A DNA stretch of 64,000 nucleotides from Siphonodentalium dalli (Eukaryota; Mollusca; Scaphopoda; Gadilida; Siphonodentaliidae), in the NCBI GenBank assembly GCA_032622095.1, contig CP136068.1, positions 117,663,509-117,727,508 of the forward strand, given 5' to 3'. This document shows, piece after piece, positions 61,101 through 64,000 of the stretch. The position numbers and the translations under genes are program-made. Every line of letters begins with the position of its first letter. Position 1 is the first letter of the stretch. The notes beneath the pieces were generated by a model. It did no database searches, had not been told where the DNA came from, and saw only the letters and a program-made list of their open reading frames with translations.

Positions 61101-63494
61101 GGTTGGTTTGGTATCAGGCCTAATATCAAACCAACCAAGTAATATCATATTTATTAATTAGATCGCATCTTAGTAACTGTCAACTCTTTCAAATGACTGA
61201 CATTAAAAAAAATCGATATCTAAACATTAGTAAGCAGCGAGGTAGATTTACGGCATGCCGAAAATCCATATTACTCGGATATTTGTGATGTCGTAAAATG
61301 ACATTACTCGGATTGGTGATGTCGTAAAATGATATTACTCGGTTTAAGGGCAAATTGAAACGATATTCACATAGTTCGACAACATGCCGTTCTGGACAAA
61401 ACTGCCATATAAGGATTAACTGTCATGTGGACTGTTTTTATGGAGATGTAACGGTGAGGTAAGTGGACATAACTTGTGTAAAACCCGAAGGGTTTTACAT
61501 ACAAGTTATGTCCACTTACCTCACCGTTACATCTCCATAAAAATGGTCCACATGACAGTTAATCCTTATATTTATATACATTTAGCGAAAAAGCCACTTT
61601 TGTAAATATATTTAAATCGAAAAGTGTATCAGCCCAAAATACCCAATAGCACCCTTGGCAAAAGTTAATAGGAACAATTTCTCTTCATGTTGAAACCCGA
61701 TGATGTATTAAGTCAATCCTGCGCGAGTCAAAATGCGCCCAAAGCATTACGCATTCGTCTTTCCAAACCTAATGACGTATCGATGGTGTTATTAGCTTGG
61801 TGTTATTAGGCTTTGCGCATTCACCGAGAAATAACTGCAACTAGCCACGTGGGCGCCGACCAATCAGAATGCTGGATTTAGTGATGACAACACTTAGTGT
61901 GTAAATATATCTAATTAATAGCAAGAATTCCGTCATAATAAAGCACATGCGGAATGTAGTTCTTCTGGTTATAGTATATGTCAGACATGTAGAAGTTTAA
62001 AGTATTGACCACACACCCGATTAACAATCTCCAGCTTATTAATGTTACTCGCTGATATTTAGCATCCCCATATAAATATGAATTTATATAGTACCCACTT
62101 ACCGCACCAAAACTTCGTCGTTAATAACTCTCGAGGCACATACTGGATGTATACAAACCAGTGGAGTAATTGCATCAACGGAGCATTGAACTTTTATAAA
62201 GAATTATAATCGATGTTAAATTTTGACTAAATTGATGTTCTTCCTTTAATGTTAGGCTGGTCAAAATAGTCCGTCGTTGGAAATTCGTCAATAAATACAA
62301 TGTATGTCCACGCTTCAGCATGTACTGGTGGTTACATTATGTGACTCGCCATATCAAATCCAGTCGTAAGTCGGGATTTTTTTACCCTGTGCCAATGCAT
62401 TATCTTATATATTCGAGTCGACCATATGTCGCCTCGCATATATAAGAGAATGCATTGGCCTAACAATTTTTTATCATTTTTTTTAAATAAATGTCTCTTA
62501 CAATTTTTAGGACATAAAATAAAAAAAACATCCATTACCCTGCAGGGAGCCCCACACATATATAGAAGCATATAGAAGAGTGTCGTCTGCTCATGTTTGT
62601 CTGGGGCTCTGTATGGGTGAAATTATAAAATTGTTAAAGAATACAAGAAAACATTATTAAAATTGTAAAATATTGTTAGGCCAATGCATTCTCTTATATA
62701 TGAGAGGCGACCTATGGTGGTCGACTCGCATATATAAGAGAACGCATTGGCACAGGGTAAAACAATCCCTACTTACGACTGAATTTGATATGGCGGGTCA
62801 CATATGAGGTAATATAACAGCCTGTTCTTATAAAAATAAGCACCATACAGGCTTATTTTTAATGTCGCGTTTTATGTCCATATAGAGCGTATCTGTGGAA
62901 AAAATATGCTCTATGTGGGCGTAAAACGCTGCGTTCAGAAATTAAGCCCGTATAGTGCTTATTCCAATACGAAATAAGCCCACATTGGCACTATTTAATC
63001 TAATTATTTCATCAACACTATTACCAGATTCACGCTCTTTATAATGTGTTTTCACTGCGGACCGCGAAATTTAACGGAATAACGGAATTTTTTTCAGAAA
63101 AAATAAATCCAATATAAACCTATGTGAGTATTTACATCCAATGTGAACCTATTTTCATGACGATATGTTGAATATAAAGGGACAATTTTGCTCAATCGCC
63201 AAACCTACATGTATATATTTTCTCATTCGGACTCCCAATTGTGTGTTGTTTAGCATCATTCGATCGCCTAAATGCATGCGACGCCATAAATTTCAGGAAA
63301 GCGGCAACTTACGTGAGCGCAATCCACCAGTGCTTGCTAGCTTTGTCTGAAGCAACTGTGAACAACGACAATCCGATAAGGGATATAGTTGGCGCCACTA
63401 CCAGAGGGGTCATAAACCTCAGCACAAGACCAATCAAGCCCGTTGCTCCAATAAAGACTTGAAACAGAGAGGCGAGAATGATGCATCCTTGCAG
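45945..63494 (-). CDS. SLC23-like: SLC23-family nucleobase/ascorbate transporter, 3' nine coding exons (5' end beyond window)
   Basis: Nine minus-strand exons join with GT-AG introns and matching phases into 1,290 nt: 429 residues plus a TGA stop. The order is 63313-63494, 60751-60871, 58249-58405, 57374-57523, 56337-56440, 54282-54411, 50590-50733, 48192-48287, 45945-46150. The protein matches the SLC23/NAT family throughout: GLIGLVLRF near the start, [20 protein letters not shown], the [18 protein letters not shown] helix, the NAT signature [10 protein letters not shown] followed by VGSR, a late [12 protein letters not shown] helix, and a basic cytosolic tail ending RRRR-TNC. Family members are multi-pass plasma-membrane transporters of ascorbate (with sodium) or nucleobases. 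Vertebrate members have about 600 residues, so roughly 150-190 N-terminal residues should lie above 63,494. The signature starts with E rather than the P usual in ascorbate transporters, so the substrate is open. No frameshift or stop is seen. Confidence 0.97.
46485..46870 (+). repeat. Dispersed repeat family, copy in last SLC23 intron
   Basis: CTAAAGTGATGTGAAACACT, GAGAATAATCTTGCTCAAAG, TTGCGTCCCGAATCGAGATG and TTGAGCGTAGTTCAGACGAT. It is longer than the 13.9-kb copy at its right side, where it shares ..CAAGTCCATAAAATGTCTTT.. with 14.17 kb. Confidence 0.7.
46871..48191 (-). other. SLC23 intron between exons H and I (remaining part)
   Basis: No exon expected or seen; phases of H and I join directly. 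AT-rich, with ATTTGGCAA words repeated at 47.62, 47.96 and 48.01 kb. Confidence 0.6.
48192..48287 (-). CDS. SLC23-like exon H
   Basis: 96 nt, phase 1 to phase 1, residues 330-362. It encodes [19 protein letters not shown], then [14 protein letters not shown], the last transmembrane helix pair of SLC23 proteins. The acceptor is GTTGCAG/GAAAT and the donor CCAG/GTATGC. Confidence 0.96.
48669..48702. repeat. Perfect 14-bp-arm palindrome
   Basis: CATTAGTTAGCGCT / AGCGCTAACTAATG around a 6-base loop, next to an ATAATATAATTATAATATAA stretch. Inside the intron between exons G and H. Confidence 0.9.
49287..49362. repeat. Hairpin, ~34-bp arms
   Basis: TATCGCGACTC then GCTCGTTTTCGTGATCATA pairs with TATGACCACGAAAACGAG then TCGAGTCGCGATA with a few mismatches. 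Intron G-H. Confidence 0.85.
49545..49720 (+). repeat. ~108-bp tandem duplication
   Basis: Two copies of TATTTTCAAGAACATATTAT .. GTGACTTTAAGTTTACAATT or GGCGTTAACTTTACAATT .. TCAGC .. TATCGGTA. The 83-codon ORF over it is repeat-derived. Confidence 0.8.
49863..50012. repeat. Inverted repeat, ~60-bp arms
   Basis: GAGTCCCCAGTTTATAGCGG, ATTTATTAAACG and AGTAAATTAGGT are mirrored by ACCTAATATACTGGACACG, TTGTAAATTCC and [25 protein letters not shown]-like fold in the intron between exons G and H. Confidence 0.8.
50590..50733 (-). CDS. SLC23-like exon G
   Basis: 144 nt, phase 1 to phase 1, residues 282-330. It encodes [20 protein letters not shown], then [19 protein letters not shown], matching the SLC23 segment in which a conserved SNLQ...D...SRN motif precedes a transmembrane helix. 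The donor is CTAG/GTAAGT. Confidence 0.96.
50764..50905 (+). repeat. Possible tRNA-derived SINE
   Basis: GGTGGCTCAATGGTGGTTAG, then AATGCTGGAATTGTATCGG, resembles the A-box/anticodon side of a tRNA head. The B box is not clear. A tail TCGTGTTAAGCGACGTATAA resembles the LINE 3' end at 43.94 kb (TAAAACGACGTTAACCCC). Just upstream of SLC23 exon G in gene sense. Confidence 0.4.
50975..53345 (+). repeat. Tandem array opened by GAAGGTGACCCGACTTCGTC
   Basis: The opening word occurs at 50,984, 51,926 and 52,607. Units contain TTTCATCGAAATCGGCTGGG, GATTTGACCTC, GCACGTGAAAAGTTGACCTC, GCGCAAAACGGCGTAAAAA and a tail of TTTCAAACACACAAAC or a pure ACAAACAC run, then AAAATATATAATAGA. Blocks 51,968-52,605 and 52,708-53,345 are nearly identical (offset 740). 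The reading frames over it (71-131 codons) are shared by all units and could be ancestral coding or chance. Confidence 0.85.
51844..51900 (+). repeat. (ACACAAAC)n microsatellite
   Basis: About seven uninterrupted 8-bp units at the end of the first array unit. Absent or short in the others (ACACACAAACTTACACATAA). Confidence 0.9.
53345..53840 (+). repeat. Second direct repeat pair after the array
   Basis: ATATATACGCTGATCTGGCC, GTCCCACTCCATGGGACGAT, GGGGATATCTGACAGGACAA and CGGGTTTCACGCGATGCGCG occur at 53,345-53,440 and 53,695-53,790, with a third diverged copy at 53,810-53,880. A (GACA)/(AAACATAC) patch lies at 53,634-53,672. Confidence 0.85.
54282..54411 (-). CDS. SLC23-like exon F
   Basis: 130 nt, phase 0 to phase 1, residues 239-282. 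It continues the signature with [11 protein letters not shown], then a hydrophobic helix and [18 protein letters not shown]; the PEPVLGG turn is a strong SLC23 hallmark. The acceptor is TCTTCAG/GTGGG and the donor TTTG/GTAAGT. Confidence 0.97.
55253..55609 (-). CDS. Unrecognised 118-codon ORF in an SLC23 intron
   Basis: [20 protein letters not shown] at the start, then [17 protein letters not shown] and [17 protein letters not shown]. Same strand as SLC23, between exons E and F, whose phases join without it, so it is not part of that gene. No family recognised. Possibly repeat-derived. Confidence 0.2.
   Translation of the reverse strand: METVKSSYRSRHQRKRRHEKSRLYIARDDETVVLVSLMLSARNVNLLRGSVTNQRRGFLLEAEYVQHISRTDWFTGRRLNGLCLGCPTCNFQLHPPVRICELLDEMTTPSLMSAAASN
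55682..55808. repeat. Long hairpin, ~60-bp arms
   Basis: GGTGGATTGACGGTAACATG, GTGTGACATTGACCG and ATGTTCAACC pair with GGTTGAACAT, GTCAATGTCACAACATGT and TACCGTCAATCCACC; the loop is near CGCTTCGCG. Intron between exons E and F. Confidence 0.9.
55895..55922 (+). repeat. (CAA)n microsatellite
   Basis: Nine CAA units. Confidence 0.95.
56337..56440 (-). CDS. SLC23-like exon E with NAT signature
   Basis: 104 nt, phase 1 to phase 0, residues 204-238. It reads [20 protein letters not shown], then [23 protein letters not shown] fits the NAT signature [Q/E/P]-N-x-G-x(4)-T-[R/K/G]. The first position is E, whereas ascorbate transporters typically have P there. The donor is AAG/GTGAGT. Confidence 0.97.
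56545..56695. repeat. Inverted-repeat element, ~60-bp arms
   Basis: CCCAGCACAAATCCTATAGG, ATTAAGTATTATTGG and GAGGTCAATTTTTG are mirrored by CAAATTGACCCC, CCAGTAATACTTAAT and CATATAGGGTCAAATGTCGT. Intron between D and E. Confidence 0.8.
57374..57523 (-). CDS. SLC23-like exon D
   Basis: 150 nt, phase 1 to phase 1, residues 154-204. It begins [15 protein letters not shown], then [19 protein letters not shown] and a four-proline loop (PPPP). The E in TTVESIGD lies in a central helix that is conserved in SLC23 transporters. The donor is AGAG/GTATGT. Confidence 0.97.
58249..58405 (-). CDS. SLC23-like exon C
   Basis: 157 nt, phase 0 to phase 1, residues 102-154. It encodes the helix [19 protein letters not shown] and the extracellular-type segment ending WFRIPYPG. 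The acceptor is TTTGAAG/GTCCTAC (a weak pyrimidine tract) and the donor CCAG/GTGAGA. Confidence 0.96.
58482..58565 (+). repeat. Compound (GTT)n/(GTC)n microsatellite
   Basis: Alternating GTT and GTC blocks, ending TCGTCGATG. Within the intron between exons B and C, about 80 bp upstream (in gene sense) of exon C's acceptor. The Leu/Ser/Cys/Arg-rich ORFs over it are artefacts. Confidence 0.95.
58700..60750 (-). other. SLC23 intron between exons B and C
   Basis: No exon seen. Several small ORFs (to 69 codons) without family. AT-rich. Confidence 0.6.
60751..60871 (-). CDS. SLC23-like exon B
   Basis: 121 nt, phase 2 to phase 0, residues 61-101. It encodes [14 protein letters not shown], then a proline-rich loop ([13 protein letters not shown]) and FPIFKLFP, the standard SLC23 path from a helix into a short loop. 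The acceptor is TTTTACAG/AACAG and the donor CCG/GTAAGA. The longest ORF over this stretch is in a different frame and is not the coding frame. Confidence 0.95.
61097..61140. repeat. Perfect 14-bp-arm palindrome
   Basis: ACTTGGTTGGTTTG / CAAACCAACCAAGT around GTATCAGGCCTAATAT. Intron between exons A and B. Confidence 0.9.
61408..61571. repeat. Long near-perfect hairpin, ~78-bp arms
   Basis: The left arm begins ATAAGGATTAACTGTCATGT and the right arm ends ACATGACAGTTAATCCTTAT. The centre is GTAAAACCCGAAGGGTTTTAC. By eye only two mismatches and a two-base indel across the arms. TTAAC occurs in both outer ends. Intron between exons A and B. Confidence 0.95.
62340..62802 (+). mobile_element. TA-flanked MITE carrying two hairpin modules
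   Basis: 463 bp between TA dinucleotides (62338-62339 and 62803-62804). The TIRs are about 65 bp: TGTGACTCGCCATATCAAAT on the left, mirrored at 62,783-62,802, then CAGTCGTAAGT and ACCCTGTGCCAATGC. The inner parts are the same two hairpins as at 40.9-41.2 kb. The central spacer is longer (CTAACAATTTTT...AAAATTGTTAG) and contains GGGAGCCCCACACATATATAG. It lies in the SLC23 intron between exons A and B. Confidence 0.8.
62832..62973. repeat. Inverted-repeat element, ~60-bp arms
   Basis: AAATAAGCACCATACAGGCT, GCGTTTTATGTCC and ATAGAGCGTAT are mirrored by ATGCTCTATGTGGGC, GTAAAACGC and AAGCCCGTATAGTGCTTATT, more diverged than the 61.4-kb hairpin. Confidence 0.8.
63313..63494 (-). CDS. SLC23-like exon A (first exon in window)
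   Basis: 182 nt, entering in phase 0 and leaving in phase 2; residues 1-60 of the visible protein ([14 protein letters not shown] to KHWWIAL). The acceptor is TTGCAG before CTGCAAGG and the donor is CTCAC/GTAAGT. It carries two transmembrane helices including GLIGLVLRF, a very conserved SLC23 segment. The intron upstream of its acceptor is made of a 42-bp minisatellite. Confidence 0.96.
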
Positions 63495-63745
63495 CTGCAA
63501 TGAGAAATCAGATTGGAGTGTGATATATCCTTTCTTGTGGCACTCCGCTGCTGCAATGAGAAACCAGATTGGAGTTTGATATATCCTTTATAGTGTAATG
63601 AAAAACCAGATTTGAGTTTGGTATATCCTTTCTTGGGTAATGAGAAACCAGATTGGAGTTTGATATATCCTTTCTTGGGTAATGAGAAACCAGATTGGAG
63701 TTTGATATATCCTTTCTTGGATAATGAGAAATCAAATTGGAGTCA
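63495..63745 (+). repeat. ~42-bp minisatellite at the exon A acceptor
   Basis: Six units of ATGAGAAACCAGATTGGAGT, TTGATATATCC, TTTCTTGGGTA. The unit next to exon A forms its splice acceptor region: in minus sense, CTCATTGCAG precedes the exon. A second TTGCAG lies one unit upstream (about 63,550). A 91-codon minus-strand ORF (SNLVSHYPRKDI repeats) is a reading of the array. Confidence 0.9.
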
Positions 63746-64000
63746 CAAAAGTTACACGAGACATCATGATTAGCTCTATACATTAGTCAAATAAACATTT
63801 GTTCGTGGGTTCATATACATATATGTAACATCAGTCTGCAAAAGAGCTTATCAGATTGTGGACATTATCAACCGAATATTTACCAAACTTGATATTGATA
63901 CATTCGGGAGACTATGTGAATGTGGTCTGTTCGGTATTCGAATAATGTAACAAAACCTAGAACCTTCACCTAATTCTAGGTATGAACAAAACTACGAACC

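Noticed and set aside
63495-63745. CRISPR-like array (regular repeats)
   Set aside because: Units are contiguous without unique spacers, in a eukaryotic intron.
63508-63783. 91-codon ORF with SNLVSHYPRKDI repeats
   Set aside because: Translation of the 42-bp minisatellite; it lies upstream of the exon A acceptor and does not join in phase as SLC23 sequence.

Overview
This is animal nuclear DNA: AT-rich, intron-rich, with long gene-poor stretches full of LINE fragments, MITE-like inverted-repeat elements, satellites and microsatellites. A marine invertebrate, probably a mollusc, fits best. The LINE 5' and 3' sequences near 42-44 kb resemble molluscan LINE ends, and a single WAP-domain secreted protein and an SLC23-type transporter are present. 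The species call is inference. There is no prokaryotic signal (no operons, no CRISPR).

Four coding loci can be supported. (1) The dominant gene is the 3' two-thirds of an SLC23 (nucleobase/ascorbate transporter, NAT family) gene on the minus strand. Nine coding exons lie between 63,494 and 45,945; all have GT-AG junctions and compatible phases and together encode 429 residues up to a TGA stop. The first exons lie beyond the right edge. (2) A small secreted WAP (four-disulfide core) protein lies on the minus strand: a signal-peptide exon at 20,229-20,289 and a WAP exon at 15,706-15,852. (3) A plus-strand exon at 33,125-33,903 encodes a type II membrane protein with a cysteine-rich region and a GDSL/SGNH start motif. 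It is interrupted by one in-frame TAA after which homologous-looking sequence continues. (4) A weak, unrecognised, possibly secreted ORF pair lies on the minus strand at 14.39-14.89 kb.

Layout. 0-9 kb: nested inverted-repeat elements and a degenerate minisatellite (5.16-6.72 kb). 9.3-9.5 kb: telomere-like repeats inside a small inverted-repeat element. 10-13 kb: a long-TIR MITE and a large (CT)n tract. 14-20 kb: unknown ORFs and the WAP gene. 23-25.8 kb: a ~330-bp tandem repeat split by a 1.56-kb piggyBac-like element with a clean TTAA duplication. 27.7-32.4 kb: a 5'-truncated LINE reverse transcriptase flanked by near-identical 1.16-kb direct repeats. 33-36 kb: the esterase-like exon and a second LINE fragment. 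36-38.4 kb: a ~190-bp satellite. 39.7-41.2 kb: a G/C-homopolymer-ended element with a 9-bp duplication, and a TTAA-flanked hairpin MITE. 41.9-44 kb: an internally deleted LINE with a gag-like ORF1 pseudogene. 44.1-45.9 kb: a long-TIR DNA element abutting the SLC23 stop codon. 46-63.5 kb: SLC23 exons separated by introns carrying tandem duplications, palindromes and MITEs.

The most unusual structures are the LINE with a >1.1-kb target-site-duplication-like flank, a double-hairpin module shared by elements with different target preferences, and an E-type NAT signature in the SLC23 protein.
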